Shown: in pieces, positions 25,422 through 34,971 of the stretch
Numbering within the stretch: position 1 is the stretch's first letter
Layout of the letters: every line of letters starts with the position of its first letter
Assembly: GCF_040839445.1 (NCBI RefSeq)
Contig: NZ_JBDPGJ010000006.1
Span: 62,001-126,000, forward strand
Length of the DNA stretch: 64,000 nt
Direction of reading: 5' to 3'
Origin: Aquibium pacificus
GTDB taxonomy: Bacteria; Pseudomonadota; Alphaproteobacteria; Rhizobiales; Rhizobiaceae
Notes under the pieces: generated by a model
Seen by the model: the letters and a program-made list of their open reading frames with translations, nothing else
Database searches by the model: none
Told to the model about the DNA's origin: nothing
Translations under genes and position numbers: made by a program

Positions 25422-27067
25422 GGCTCTGACTCACATCTGATGATTTTGCGTGCCCGACTGGCGCTGTTTCACGAAGGGAATCAGCGCCATGGCGAACATC
25501 TTGCGTTTGTCGTCCCTGATCCCGGCCGGATTGGTTGTCGAGAGTGCCGCCGAGGACGATGGGATGATGGTCGTTTCTGCACGGTCGGCTGCCGAGCGTC
25601 GGCCGTGCCCGCTCTGCGGTCGCTCCTCCGGCCGCGTCCACAGCCGATACGTCAGGACGATCGCCGATCTGCCGTGTGCCGGCAGGAAAGTCCGACTTCG
25701 GCTTACGGCCCGCCGTTTCGTCTGCGAGGCGACGTCCTGTCGGCGACGCATCTTCGCGGAGCGGTTTGAGGACAAGGTGGTGGCCGAGCGTTCCCGGCGG
25801 ACCTCGCGTCTCGAATGTCTCGTTCATCATCTCGGGCTGGCGCTGGGTGGCAGACCGGCCGCCGGCTTTGCCAAACGACTGATGGTGCCGGTCAGCAATG
25901 ATACGCTCCTGCGCGTCGTCCGCAGACGGTCGAAGCTGCCTGAGGCGCCGCTGAACGTCATCGGCATCGACGACTGGGCGTGGCGCCGAAATCATCGCTA
26001 CGGCAGCATCGTGTGCGATCTGGAGCGGCGCCGGATCGTCGCTCTCCTGCCCGACCGCGAGATCGCGACCGTCCATGCCTGGCTGGCCGAGCATCCCCAT
26101 ATTGCAGTTGTGTCGCGCGACCGTGGCGGCGGCTATGGCGAGGCGGTGACGAAGGCGCTGCCCGATGCGGTGCAGGTCGCCGACCGCTAGCATCTGATGG
26201 AGAATGCAAGTTCCGCCTTCCTGGACGCGGTGCGCAAGTCGATGCGCTCGATCCGAGCCGCGCTCGGGGCGGCCACGATCAATCCCGACCTGCTGACCTG
26301 CGCCGAGAAGCTGCAGTACGAAGGCTACCTGCGACGCGAGGAGATGAATGTCATCATCGCGAGGCTCGCCAACGACGGCGTTCCCATCAAGGAGATCGTG
26401 CGCCGCACCGGCCAAAGCCGCAAACTGGTCCGCCAGGTGATCCGCGGCGAGAGAACGGATGTCTTCCGCATCCGGCAGAGTTCCCTCGAAGCGCACCTGC
26501 CGGTGCTCGACGAAATGTGGAACGCGGGTTGCCGCAACGGTGCCGAACTCTGGCGACACCTGAAGGCCAAGGGCTTTCGCGGCTCGCTGCGTGTGGTCGG
26601 CGAGTGGGCGACCCGCCGCCGGCGCGCCGAGGGCGCATCCGACCAGCATCTTCGGAAGGTGCCGTCGGCCCGGACCATCGCGCATTTGATGACGACGGCC
26701 CGCGATCACCTCAGCAAATCCGACACGGTGACCATAGCCGCCATTGAAGCGGGCGTGCCTATGCTGGTCGAGGCCCGAAGTCTCGTGAACAGGTTCCAGG
26801 CGATGATCCGGACGAGGTCCGCGAGCGACTTGGACGCTTGGATCACGGAGGCCAGCAAGAGCCTGGCCGCGTCTTTCGCCAGCGGCATCCTGCACGACCG
26901 CGTCGCGGTCCATGCCGCTATCACGGAGCCGTGGTCAAACGGCCAGACGGAAGGGCAGATCACGAGGCTCAAGCTGATGAAGCGCCAGATGTACGGTCGC
27001 GGGAAGCTCGATCTCCTGCAAGCAAGGCTGATCGGCGCCGCTTGATCATCGAGACTGCGTCAGAGCC
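25422..27067 (+). mobile_element. ISL3-family insertion sequence
   Basis: A 1,646-bp element starting GGCTCTGAC at 25422 and ending with the complement GTCAGAGCC at 27059-27067. The imperfect inverted repeats extend about 23 bases (GATGAT is also shared). The flanking bases AAATTTG at 25415-25421 and 27068-27074 form a 7-base direct repeat; 8 bp is usual for ISL3. It has landed inside the terminal repeat of the IS21 element. It carries one transposase gene with a single stop codon. Confidence 0.82.
25489..27045 (+). pseudogene. ISL3-family transposase with one in-frame amber stop
   Basis: About 518 codons from ATG 25489. The N-terminal zinc finger (RPCPLCGRSSGRVHSRYVRT), the DDE core with NVIGIDDWAWRRNHRYG and VVSRDRGGGYGEAV, and a C-terminal part with WSNGQTEGQITRLKLMKRQM are all present. 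The frame is interrupted only at 26188-26190 (TAG) where family members read DRWHL; TGG to TAG is a single-base change. The two halves are in the same frame. Unless the amber codon is read through, the transposase is inactive; otherwise the gene looks intact. Confidence 0.85.
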
Positions 27068-28318
27068 AAATTTGCACGCCGAAACACAGCAGCGGGCTTT
27101 TTCCTTTGGGGTCCGGTTTCGCGGCCATGGTTCACCAAGTGGGAGCGGAGAGAGCCGGCTGGAATCGAACCGGCGTGCTGAGCAAATGCTCGATACTAAA
27201 AATCGGCCAGAAAACCATGTCAGTTTCTCATTTCGCCTGACAAACCAGCTGGCGGGATGCCGTCGTGCCGACTTTGCGTTCTGTCTTGCCGCTGTGACGT
27301 TTGCACCTCGGGATCAGCGTTTGACGACATCCTTCCCGCGTGAGGTGCGGCACCGGGAATGGCAGCAGGCTATGGCCAAGGCTGGAAACACGATGCAGGC
27401 GGCGCAGACCGTCGCGCTTTCAAGAGAGACTATTCTTCAGAGGGATCATCGTCATCGACGCGACGATCGGGAGGCCCGCCGGCCGAAAGAGGGCGATGGC
27501 ATTAATGCGGTCAGGAGACAGAGGGCACAGTCCGGGCCAGACACCGGCACTGATGACTTCCCAAAAGTGGCGGGCCGGCCCGGGAGTCGAGCCGCCGTCG
27601 CGAGATTTTCGCGGCCGTGGAGGCTTCGCCGTCTGCTGTCCGCAGGGCGACGCACGCAGCAGATAGACGCTCGCGAAAGGACGCCTCTGTGTACTCGAGG
27701 TGGCGGTGTTCAGGATGACCGAGCCGCCGGCAGTCATGAGCGGGAGGAATTACTGCACCGTAGGCGCTCCTTTGCCATGGCCTGGAGTTCCAGTTGACAG
27801 ACAACCCAATCTCCCGCCCCAGACGGCGGTTCAGCGACCGGCGTTGATGGTTGCGTTCGAAGCGGCGCAACCAGATACCGGGTGTGAGGAGACGCTGTAC
27901 GGCTCCGTGGCCACATCAGCGCGACGATCAAGATGAGACGGGAGCGACAACAATCTGGCTCGATTGTCGCCGCGCATCTTCATGCGCTCGATCTGCTCGG
28001 GCCTGTCCTCGAAGACATAGCCGGCGCGCGTCTTCTTCATCCGCACGCCAGGACTGCCAACAGCTCCGACGCCCCTTGGGAATGGGCTTGGCGCCGCTTC
28101 TTCCAATTGAGTCATGGTCATTGGCCTGACAAGACATTCTGCAACAGTCGGCGAGCGGGTCGATGGGCTAACGCGAATTGGCTGTTCAGCTGGTTGGGAG
28201 GAACGAATGAAGGCTTGAGCGGGCTGAACGGATCCGCACTCTTGCCCGATGTTCCCTTGACTCAGGATGGTCGAAAAGCATCTGATGACCAAAAGCAATC
28301 GCGAACGGTGCCTGCGAA
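27068..28318. other. Degenerate stretch without a supportable gene
   Basis: The first bases (AAATTTGCACGCCG) continue the IS21 end beyond ISL3. At 27158-27174 the minus strand reads like a tRNA T-arm (TTCGATT loop) but no rest of a tRNA is found. Open frames here are long only because of high GC and show no recognisable motif. One minus-strand stretch starting at 28121 or 28115 (RMKKTRAGYVFEDRPEQIER) could be a small unknown protein, with weak support. The last 100 bases are presumably the promoter of the MarR gene. Confidence 0.45.
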
Positions 28319-28885
28319 ATGTCGAGTCTGGACAGTGCGTCAGCAGTCGAAGACGATTCGCTTGAGCTTGTTCCGTTCGGCGACCAGTTGGAAGGCGCGC
28401 CCGCCCGGCCCAGCTTGAGGGAGCTCAACGACGAAATGCAGAGCGATCCGAACTACGCCCTTCATCGGGACTTCGGGTTCCTGGTGCAGGACATAGCTCG
28501 CATCTTGAGGGCTCGAATCGATAGTCGCGCGCGGCGGGTCAACCTGACACAGGCGCAATGGCGCATAGCAGCCTATCTGGTTCGCCAGCCCGGCCTGACG
28601 CAGACAGGACTGGCAGCCATACTCGATATGCGCAAGACCGCGCTGAGCCCCATGATAGAGCGCATGCTCGAAAGCCGTTGGATCGAACGCCGGGCCGATC
28701 CGCAAGATCGCCGGATCCTGCGGCTCTTCCTAACCGACGAGATCGCTTCCACCTTCCAGCAGGTGCGACGCGAGAGCCGCGAAATGTATGAATCGGTCCT
28801 GGCCGACCTCACCGAAAGCGAGGAGAAAATACTGGTCGACCTGCTGACGCGCGTGAAGACGCGGCTGATGGACGGCGCCGGCTGA
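28319..28885 (+). CDS. MarR-family transcriptional regulator
   Basis: A 188-residue regulator with a 50-residue N-terminal extension before the MarR domain. The winged helix is seen in YLVRQPGLTQTGLAAILDMR, KTALSPMIERMLESRWIERR and DPQDRRILRLFLTDE with the DRR wing. The C-terminal dimerisation helices follow (ESEEKILVDLLTRVKTRLM). Start at ATG 28319; the first 45 residues are acidic and of low conservation, so a start further in cannot be excluded. It faces the end of the minus-strand transporter operon, so it is not obviously its regulator. Its target is unknown. Confidence 0.83.
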   Translation: MSSLDSASAVEDDSLELVPFGDQLEGAPARPSLRELNDEMQSDPNYALHRDFGFLVQDIARILRARIDSRARRVNLTQAQWRIAAYLVRQPGLTQTGLAAILDMRKTALSPMIERMLESRWIERRADPQDRRILRLFLTDEIASTFQQVRRESREMYESVLADLTESEEKILVDLLTRVKTRLMDGAG

Positions 28886-29101
28886 AATAGGCGTGTGTTT
28901 GCCTGAATCCAACACAGCTTAGCTACGATGGCGAGGCTCCCATATCCTGTAGTCAGCCGATCCGCCCGGAATGCTGCACCTACCCACTCAATCCAAGCCG
29001 GGCGCACGGCTACCAACGGCGCCAGAAATCGGACCGAAGCCATGGGTGCGCAACGCCACGGCCCGCCGCCAAGAATGCTGGCGATCGGAGTAGTCCATAA
29101 T

Positions 29102-30169
29102 TCAGCAGTCAACACGCTTGCCGGTTTCCCGATCGAAGAGATGGATATGCGCGGGCGAGGGCTTCATCCGTAACATCTCGCCAGGCGCAACCTGCAAGCG
29201 CTCTCGGAAAATGCCAACGACTTCCTGCGTCGCGAGCTTCGCCGTGATCTGCGTCGAAGAGCCGGTAGGTTCCACGAGGGCGACCGTCGTCTCGATACCC
29301 TCGTCGGATATCTCCAGATGTTCGGGCCGGATTCCTAACGTCACCTGCCTGCCGTCCGAGGCCGTAGGAGCCCTTTCGATCGGCAGGCGGACGCCGTCAT
29401 CCGTCACGAAGAATGGACACCTGTCGATAACAATCCCGCCCTTGAGCATGTTCATGGCCGGTGAGCCGATAAATCCGGCGACGAAGAGATTGTGCGGCTT
29501 ATCGTAGAGATGAAGCGGCGATCCGATCTGCTCGATTCGGCCCTTGTTCATGACGACGATCGTGTCGGACATGGTCATTGCCTCGATCTGGTCATGCGTG
29601 ACGTAGACCGTCGTGGTGCCAAGGCGTCGATGCAGTTCCTTGATCTCGCTGCGCATCTGCACGCGAAGCTTGGCGTCGAGATTACTGAGCGGCTCGTCGA
29701 ACAGGAACACCTGCGGATCACGCACGATGGCGCGTCCCATGGCGACGCGCTGGCGCTGCCCGCCCGATAGCTGACGCGGATAGCGTGTGAGCAGTTCGTG
29801 CAGGCCGAGTATCTCTGCGGCACTCTTTACCCGCTGCTCGATTGCGGATTTCGGCGCTCGTCGCAGCTTCAGCGAAAAGCTCATATTCTCCGCCACTGTC
29901 ATGTGCGGATAGAGCGCATAGTTCTGGAACACCATGGCGACGTCGCGGTCCTTCGGCGAAATACTGTTGACGACGCGCTCGCCGACGAGAATCTCCCCGG
30001 AACTGATCTCGTCCAGCCCCGCGACCATGCGCAGAAGGGTGGATTTCCCACAGCCCGATGGCCCCACAAGGCTGACGAAGGCGCCATCGGCGATATCGAG
30101 CGACACACCGTGAAGCACCGGCACCGACCCGAAGGATTTCTCGACATTGCGGATCGCGAGGGAGGCCAT
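29102..30169 (-). CDS. UgpC/MalK-type ABC importer ATPase
   Basis: A 355-residue ATPase. Walker A GPSGCGKST is near residue 37, the signature LSGGQRQRVAMGRA near 135 and Walker B VFLFDEPLSNLDA near 155, with switch histidine in YVTHDQIEAMT. A C-terminal TOBE/OB-fold regulatory domain follows from about 235 (VTLGIRPEHLEI). This is the family that energises CUT1 sugar and glycerol-phosphate importers. ATG 30169 begins SLAIRNVEKSFGSV and lies 2 bases after the phosphoesterase stop; the longer open frame upstream is only the opposite reading of that gene. It is the last gene of a six-gene minus-strand operon. Confidence 0.93.
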   Translation of the reverse strand: MASLAIRNVEKSFGSVPVLHGVSLDIADGAFVSLVGPSGCGKSTLLRMVAGLDEISSGEILVGERVVNSISPKDRDVAMVFQNYALYPHMTVAENMSFSLKLRRAPKSAIEQRVKSAAEILGLHELLTRYPRQLSGGQRQRVAMGRAIVRDPQVFLFDEPLSNLDAKLRVQMRSEIKELHRRLGTTTVYVTHDQIEAMTMSDTIVVMNKGRIEQIGSPLHLYDKPHNLFVAGFIGSPAMNMLKGGIVIDRCPFFVTDDGVRLPIERAPTASDGRQVTLGIRPEHLEISDEGIETTVALVEPTGSSTQITAKLATQEVVGIFRERLQVAPGEMLRMKPSPAHIHLFDRETGKRVDC

Positions 30170-30171
30170 GC

Positions 30172-31062
30172 CTATTCTGCCTCTGCCGCGACCGGCTGGT
30201 CCCTGCGCACGACATTGATCGACAGCTTCTCGCTCCAGCGCTTCCTCGATTTGCTGCCATCCGTGATGGCATTCTGGATGTCGAACTGGATCATCGCATT
30301 GTCCTCGGCGAACCGGCTCGTGAATGTCCCGTCCGGATCGAGCTCCAGGCACACGAAGCCTGCTTTCGACAGGCCGCCCCTGGCGGCAAATGACGGATGG
30401 TTGGTCACGAACGCCGGCGACGGCGCCCACAGGAGCCGAAGACCATTGTCGTCTATCTCGCGGTAGCGATGGAAATGGCCCGAAGCATAAAAACGCACGC
30501 CGCCGTCCTGCATCATTTTCCGCAGCAGGTCTCCCTGAGGCCGCGGCAGCGTCCACCCAGTCGGGATCTCAGCTTCGGGATCGCCAAGATGCAGCGTCTT
30601 GTGACCGAACACGGCGACCGGCTTGCCGGCGGCATTGGCGATCACCCTTTCCAGCGCCGCCATCTGTTCCGCCTCACCGCCAAGGCCGGTGCCGATCAAT
30701 TGCGCATTCAAGCCGACCAAAATCCAGCCGCCCCGCTCGACCACCCAATGGTCCGGACCGAAGACCAAACGGTAGCGCTCCATCGTCGCTTCCTCGACCG
30801 GATCGTGGCCGAGGAACGCATCGCCGACATCGTGGTTGCCGGGAATGGAAAGCACGTCGACGCCGAGCCTGCCGAGCTGCTCCTTGCCATAGATTAGATC
30901 ATCGGGATTGCGCGGTCCGTCGACCGCGATATCGCCGGCGCAGACCACGAGATCCGGCGACCATTCCCGGATCATGTCGACGACGATTTCCCAATTGTAC
31001 TGGAATAGCGACGGGCGGCGGGTCAGATGCAGGTCGGATACGAGAGCAATGCGCAACGACAT
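30172..31062 (-). CDS. Calcineurin-like metallophosphoesterase
   Basis: A 296-residue protein with the full metal-binding set of the family: ALVSDLHLT (DxH), CAGDIAVDG (GD), SIPGNHDVGD (GNHD), AVFGHKTLHL and FYASGHFHRYRE (GHxH). There is no signal peptide, so it should act in the cytoplasm, hydrolysing a phosphomonoester or phosphodiester with two divalent metals. Its place between the permease and ATPase genes of an importer suggests that it processes the imported compound, for example a glycerophosphodiester-like molecule; 3',5'-cyclic nucleotide hydrolysis is an alternative known for this fold. Confidence 0.88.
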   Translation of the reverse strand: MSLRIALVSDLHLTRRPSLFQYNWEIVVDMIREWSPDLVVCAGDIAVDGPRNPDDLIYGKEQLGRLGVDVLSIPGNHDVGDAFLGHDPVEEATMERYRLVFGPDHWVVERGGWILVGLNAQLIGTGLGGEAEQMAALERVIANAAGKPVAVFGHKTLHLGDPEAEIPTGWTLPRPQGDLLRKMMQDGGVRFYASGHFHRYREIDDNGLRLLWAPSPAFVTNHPSFAARGGLSKAGFVCLELDPDGTFTSRFAEDNAMIQFDIQNAITDGSKSRKRWSEKLSINVVRRDQPVAAEAE

Positions 31063-31085
31063 GGGATTGAGCTTTCCGATAGGGA

Positions 31086-31919
31086 TCAGCCGCGAAGGCC
31101 GCTCTGTGCGAAGGTTTCGAAGACTTGGCGCTGGAAGAAGAAGAACACGGCCAGCACCGGCAGGCTGGCGATCATCATGCCGGCCATCAGCGGACCGAAA
31201 TCGGAACTCGATTCAAGGTCGATATACTGGCGAAGCCCCATCTGCACCGTCGTGGAGGCGGTTGTCTCGGTGACCAGCAGCGGCCAGAAATATTCGTTCC
31301 AGGACTCGATGAAGAGCACGATCGACAAGGCCCCGATCGCCGGACGCAGGATCGGCAATGCAATGTACCAGAGCGCCTGCAGGCTACCTGCGCCATCGAC
31401 CGCAGCGGCATCGAACAGTTCGCGCGGCAATGACAGGAAATGCTGACGCAGCAGGAAGATGCCGAAAGGCGCGACCAGATTGGGAATGATGAGGGCGGCA
31501 AAAGTGTCGTACCAGCCGAGATCGACGATCAGCAGATAAATCGGCACCATAGTGAGCTGGTGCGGCACCATCATCGCGCCAAGCACGGCCATGAACAGGA
31601 TGTCTCGCCCGGGGAAATTCCACCGCGCAAAGGCATAGGCGGCGAGTACCGATGTAACGATCTGGCCGAAGACGCGAAGCAGCGAGGTCGCCGTCGAATT
31701 CCACAGCTGGATCGCGAAAGGCAGTTGGTCGAAAAGCTTCTCGAAATTGGCGAAGGTCGGATTTTTCGGCCATGGCACGTAGGAATAGATCTCCGGGCCG
31801 GGTTTAAATGCCGTTCCCACCATCACCAGCAGCGGCAGCAGGATGGAGATGCACAGCAGGAGCACCACAAGCTCGCCGACCAACTGGGCCAGCGGATGAA
31901 GTTTCAGCGGCGCGCTCAT
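31086..31919 (-). CDS. CUT1-family ABC importer permease (UgpE/MalG-like)
   Basis: A 277-residue membrane protein with six predicted helices, the normal size for the second CUT1 permease. The EAA coupling loop is visible as ELFDAAAVDGAGSLQALWYI followed by ALPIL, and the first periplasmic part contains KPGPEIYSYVPWPKNPTFAN, typical of UgpE/MalG-type proteins. It forms the channel with the permease encoded just upstream, whose stop overlaps its start by 4 bases. The phosphoesterase gene follows after 23 bases. Confidence 0.92.
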   Translation of the reverse strand: MSAPLKLHPLAQLVGELVVLLLCISILLPLLVMVGTAFKPGPEIYSYVPWPKNPTFANFEKLFDQLPFAIQLWNSTATSLLRVFGQIVTSVLAAYAFARWNFPGRDILFMAVLGAMMVPHQLTMVPIYLLIVDLGWYDTFAALIIPNLVAPFGIFLLRQHFLSLPRELFDAAAVDGAGSLQALWYIALPILRPAIGALSIVLFIESWNEYFWPLLVTETTASTTVQMGLRQYIDLESSSDFGPLMAGMMIASLPVLAVFFFFQRQVFETFAQSGLRG

Positions 31920-32863
31920 TGATAGTGGACCCAGCGCTCGAGGAGCTTGAGCTTCACCACGGTCACGAAGAGGATGAGGAAGAACAGAAAGGTCGTCCCG
32001 GCAGCCCCGAACCCGACATTGAAGCTCTCGAACGTGTAGACATAGACCATGTAGAACAGGTTGGTCGTGGCGTTGGCGGGTCCGCCGCGCGTCAGCACGT
32101 CGATGGGCGTGAACACCTGCTGCAATGAAAACACGACCGTCGCGATCAGCACGAACAGCGTGGTGGGGGTCAGCAGCGGCCAGATAAGATAGCGCAGCAG
32201 ATGGATGTCATTAGCGCCGTCGAGCCGCATCGCATCGATATGATCGCGATTGATGGCCGAGAGCCCCGCAAGATAGAGCATCGTGTTGAAGCCGATGATC
32301 TTCCAGGTGGAAATTCCCAATATTGTCCAGAGCGCGGTTTCGCTCGTGCCGAGAAGCGGCGGCAAGCGGTAGCCGAGGCCCGAGGCCAGCGCCGACACGA
32401 TGCCGCCTATGGGATTGAGCATCCACATCCAGATCAGCGCCACGACGACGAAGCTCAATATCGTGGGCAGGAAGAGGATCGCCTTGTAGATTGCGCTGCG
32501 GCGGCCGCCCAAGGCCCACAGGAAGGCAGCGATGGGAAGCGGCAGCAGCACTTTGAGCGGGATCGAGCCGACGACATAGATGACGGTGTTGCGCATCGCC
32601 GCATCGAACATCGGACTTTGGGTGAGGCCGATGAAATTGCCGAGCCCGACGAACTCCATGTCCGGCGAGACCAGGTTCCACCGAAAGAGGCTGAGCACGA
32701 TCGTGTAGAGGAGCGGCCAGTAGGTGAAGAGGATCAGCAGCGCCGCCGCCGGCATGAGATAGCCGAACGGCACCAGCCGCGCCGCCCACCTCCCTCTCGG
32801 CAGGCGGGCGATGCCGATTCCGGAAACGGGTCGGGCAACAAGGATTTCCGTTGAAGTGCTCAT
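31916..32863 (-). CDS. CUT1-family ABC importer permease (UgpA/MalF-like)
   Basis: A 315-residue membrane protein with six main helices. It begins after a basic N terminus with LVPFGYLMPAAALLILFTYW, the usual first membrane segment, and has the EAA-type loop INRDHIDAMRLDGANDIHLL before RYLIWPLL. It contains the conserved WNLVSPDMEFVGLGNF segment found in UgpA-like subunits. It lies 24 bases downstream of the binding-protein gene and overlaps the next permease gene by 4 bases. Confidence 0.92.
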   Translation of the reverse strand: MSTSTEILVARPVSGIGIARLPRGRWAARLVPFGYLMPAAALLILFTYWPLLYTIVLSLFRWNLVSPDMEFVGLGNFIGLTQSPMFDAAMRNTVIYVVGSIPLKVLLPLPIAAFLWALGGRRSAIYKAILFLPTILSFVVVALIWMWMLNPIGGIVSALASGLGYRLPPLLGTSETALWTILGISTWKIIGFNTMLYLAGLSAINRDHIDAMRLDGANDIHLLRYLIWPLLTPTTLFVLIATVVFSLQQVFTPIDVLTRGGPANATTNLFYMVYVYTFESFNVGFGAAGTTFLFFLILFVTVVKLKLLERWVHYQ

Positions 32864-32887
32864 CGCCCGATCCGGCCTTGCGAAGTC

Positions 32888-34147
32888 TTATATATTGCTC
32901 TGCGCGAGGATGTCGTTCATCTGCTTGACGGTCCCCGTCACCAGCTCCGCAGCCGTGCCCTTGTTGGCGATGATGTCGGCCAGAAGCGTGGTGATGAGGT
33001 TCTGCAGATCGGCCGAACGGTCGCCCGGGTATGGCGCCTTGGGGACAATCGTGGGCATGGCCTTGATGAGGACCCCATAGAGCGGACTGACCTTCAGATG
33101 CTCTTGCATTGCCGGATCGGCCATCGGGTCGAGCGCCGTCGGCATGTAGCCGGTGCTCATCGACCAGAAATTGCTGTTTTCGGTACGTGACATGAATTCG
33201 AGGAACTTGAAGGCGCGCTGCTGGCGTTCCGGGTCCTGCGCGAAGACCATCAGACCGGAGCCGCTATTGGGCACGCGCAGCGGATCGGAGCCAAGTGTGG
33301 GCATGGTCGTCACGCCAAGATCGAAGGACGGCTTGTTGTCGTCGCTCAGCGAGCCCAGCATGCCGCTCGTGGTGACCAGGAAGCCGAGTTCGCCATTGGC
33401 GAATGCGGCGTTCGACTGACCCGAGGTCAGGGCCGGCTGAAGCTTGTGCTTCACGATGCCGTCCTGCCAGGCCTGCATCGCCTGGATGCCCTCCGGCGAA
33501 TCGAAGACGAAGCGCTTGGTGGCCTCGTCATAGATCTTCGCGCCGCCCGCGATCAGCAGGGTCTGCGCATTCCAGTCGGAGTCCGAATGGAACGCGAACA
33601 TGCCATACTTGCCCGTCTTGTCCTGGATGGCACGCGCCGCCTCGGTCAGCTCGTTCCAGTTCCTGGGCGGCGCATTCGGGTCGAGCCGGGCCTCGGTCAT
33701 CAGGTCCTTGTTGTAATAGAGCAGCGCCAGACCATGCGCGAACGGCATGAGATAGGTCTTGCCCTTATAGTCGCCGAGCACGCGCAGGGTCGGGAAGAAG
33801 CCATCCATGAACTGTGTGCTCGACGGCTGTGCGTCGAACGGCACGGCCTTGGCGTTTTCGACCATGTCGGCGATCGACTGGGTGACGATCATGCCGATAT
33901 CCGGCGGCTGGTTGGCCACCAACGCCGTCTTGATCTCGGCGTTCAGGGTCCGGTAGTTCTTCACCGCCGCCCTGACCGTGATATCGGGATTCTCGGCCTC
34001 GAACTTGCCGATCAGCGTGTCCATCGCCGCGGTCTGCGCCGGGCTGATGGAATAATAGTACAAAACGACCTCATCCTGCGCCGACGCGATAACCGTCGAT
34101 AGCGAGAGGAGGACCGTCGTCGCAGCTGCCTTGAGCCAGCTTTTCAT
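32888..34147 (-). CDS. Extracellular solute-binding protein (family 1, UgpB-like)
   Basis: A 419-residue periplasmic binding protein with a Sec signal peptide (KSWLKAAATTVLLSLSTVIA then SAQ). The mature part starts DEVVLYYYSISPAQTAAMDT, resembling the LxFWH-like opening strand of family-1 binding proteins, and includes PFAHGLALLYYNKDLM and a hinge region GGAKIYDEATKRFVFDSPEG. UgpB-like proteins bind glycerol-3-phosphate, glycerophosphodiesters or oligosaccharides. The two phosphatases in the operon point to a phosphorylated ligand, but the ligand-contact residues cannot be judged here. Confidence 0.92.
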   Translation of the reverse strand: MKSWLKAAATTVLLSLSTVIASAQDEVVLYYYSISPAQTAAMDTLIGKFEAENPDITVRAAVKNYRTLNAEIKTALVANQPPDIGMIVTQSIADMVENAKAVPFDAQPSSTQFMDGFFPTLRVLGDYKGKTYLMPFAHGLALLYYNKDLMTEARLDPNAPPRNWNELTEAARAIQDKTGKYGMFAFHSDSDWNAQTLLIAGGAKIYDEATKRFVFDSPEGIQAMQAWQDGIVKHKLQPALTSGQSNAAFANGELGFLVTTSGMLGSLSDDNKPSFDLGVTTMPTLGSDPLRVPNSGSGLMVFAQDPERQQRAFKFLEFMSRTENSNFWSMSTGYMPTALDPMADPAMQEHLKVSPLYGVLIKAMPTIVPKAPYPGDRSADLQNLITTLLADIIANKGTAAELVTGTVKQMNDILAQSNI

Positions 34148-34149
34148 GC

Positions 34150-34971
34150 TCAGCCTCTTTGGTTTGACATTGTGGGTGATCGGGTTTGCGGCTCCAGCAT
34201 CAACTGCCGCAGCCGGTCCACGGCTGCTGCGCCCAGGCCCAGCCGCGCATCACAGAATTGCTCGATGGAATCATGATCCTCGCCGATCGCGTCAAGCGCG
34301 GCGGAGAGATAGGACCGGTGGGCGCTGATGATCGTCGGGAGCAAGTCCGGAGGCGCCGAACGCGCGAAAGGCGAATTGCCATGCCAGTGGCTGTTGGTAA
34401 GCAAATAGTCGTCGAAAATCTCGTCGCGGCCAACACCAAGCACGGCGAGCAGCAGGGCCGCCGCGACACCCGTGCGATCCTTGCCGGCGGCGCAGTGGAA
34501 CAGCAGCGGGTAGGACCCCTCGTCGCCCAGCAGTTCGAAAAGCCGCCGAAACTGTTCCGCGTGCTCGCGTACATAAGACCGGTAGCCATCCACCATGATC
34601 GCACGATAGGCCTCAGTGGTCGGACTTTCGGATGCAACCAGATCCTTGAGACGGTGTCCGGCGGATGAGACGATCTCCATCGGATGAATGTCCGCTTTGC
34701 AGGCGGGCGGCAGCATTGTTGGCGCCTGTTCACGCTCACGTGCGCTGCGCAGGTCGCAAATGGTACGAATGCCAAGCGAGAGGAATAGGCTGCCGTCGTC
34801 CTCTGTCATCTTGTCGAGGGCAGAAGAGCGGTAAACTCGGCCCCAGCGCACGGATCGGCTGGCCGCGGTCATGTAACCGCCAAGGTCGCGGAAGTTCGCC
34901 ACGCCGTCGAACGCCACCAGGCGGCGAAAAGATATCGCCTCCCCACCTGTTTCTGTGACGAATGCCGCCAT
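34150..34971 (-). CDS. Tyrosine/dual-specificity-type protein phosphatase (Y_phosphatase3 family)
   Basis: A protein of 273 residues from ATG 34971, or 292 from ATG 35028. The opening FDGVANFRDLGGYMTAASRS and GRVYRSSALDKMTEDD are typical of the family. The P-loop is LLFHCAAGKDRTGVAAALLL with the CxxGKDRTG signature giving the catalytic cysteine and arginine. I prefer 34971 because GGAGGCGGGA precedes it. Members dephosphorylate phosphotyrosine, phosphoinositides or small sugar phosphates. As first gene of the importer operon, 3 bases before the binding-protein gene, it more likely handles the imported metabolite than a signalling protein. No signal peptide is seen. Confidence 0.83.
   Translation of the reverse strand: MAAFVTETGGEAISFRRLVAFDGVANFRDLGGYMTAASRSVRWGRVYRSSALDKMTEDDGSLFLSLGIRTICDLRSAREREQAPTMLPPACKADIHPMEIVSSAGHRLKDLVASESPTTEAYRAIMVDGYRSYVREHAEQFRRLFELLGDEGSYPLLFHCAAGKDRTGVAAALLLAVLGVGRDEIFDDYLLTNSHWHGNSPFARSAPPDLLPTIISAHRSYLSAALDAIGEDHDSIEQFCDARLGLGAAAVDRLRQLMLEPQTRSPTMSNQRG

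Noticed and set aside
26197..27045. Second ISL3 open frame as an independent transposase gene
   Set aside because: It is in the same frame as the first half and separated only by one TAG codon; it is the C-terminal part of the same gene.
27147..27190. Possible tRNA or tmRNA gene on the minus strand (T-arm-like GCCGG-TTCGATT-CCAGC)
   Set aside because: One stem mismatch, and no acceptor 5' strand, D-arm or anticodon arm could be found upstream; at best a fragment of an attachment site.
26838..27797. Long open frame across the ISL3 end and following DNA
   Set aside because: It overlaps the transposase in another frame, crosses the element boundary and lacks any conserved segment.
30324..31070. 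Plus-strand open frame over the phosphoesterase gene
   Set aside because: Shadow of the minus-strand gene, which has all metal-binding motifs.
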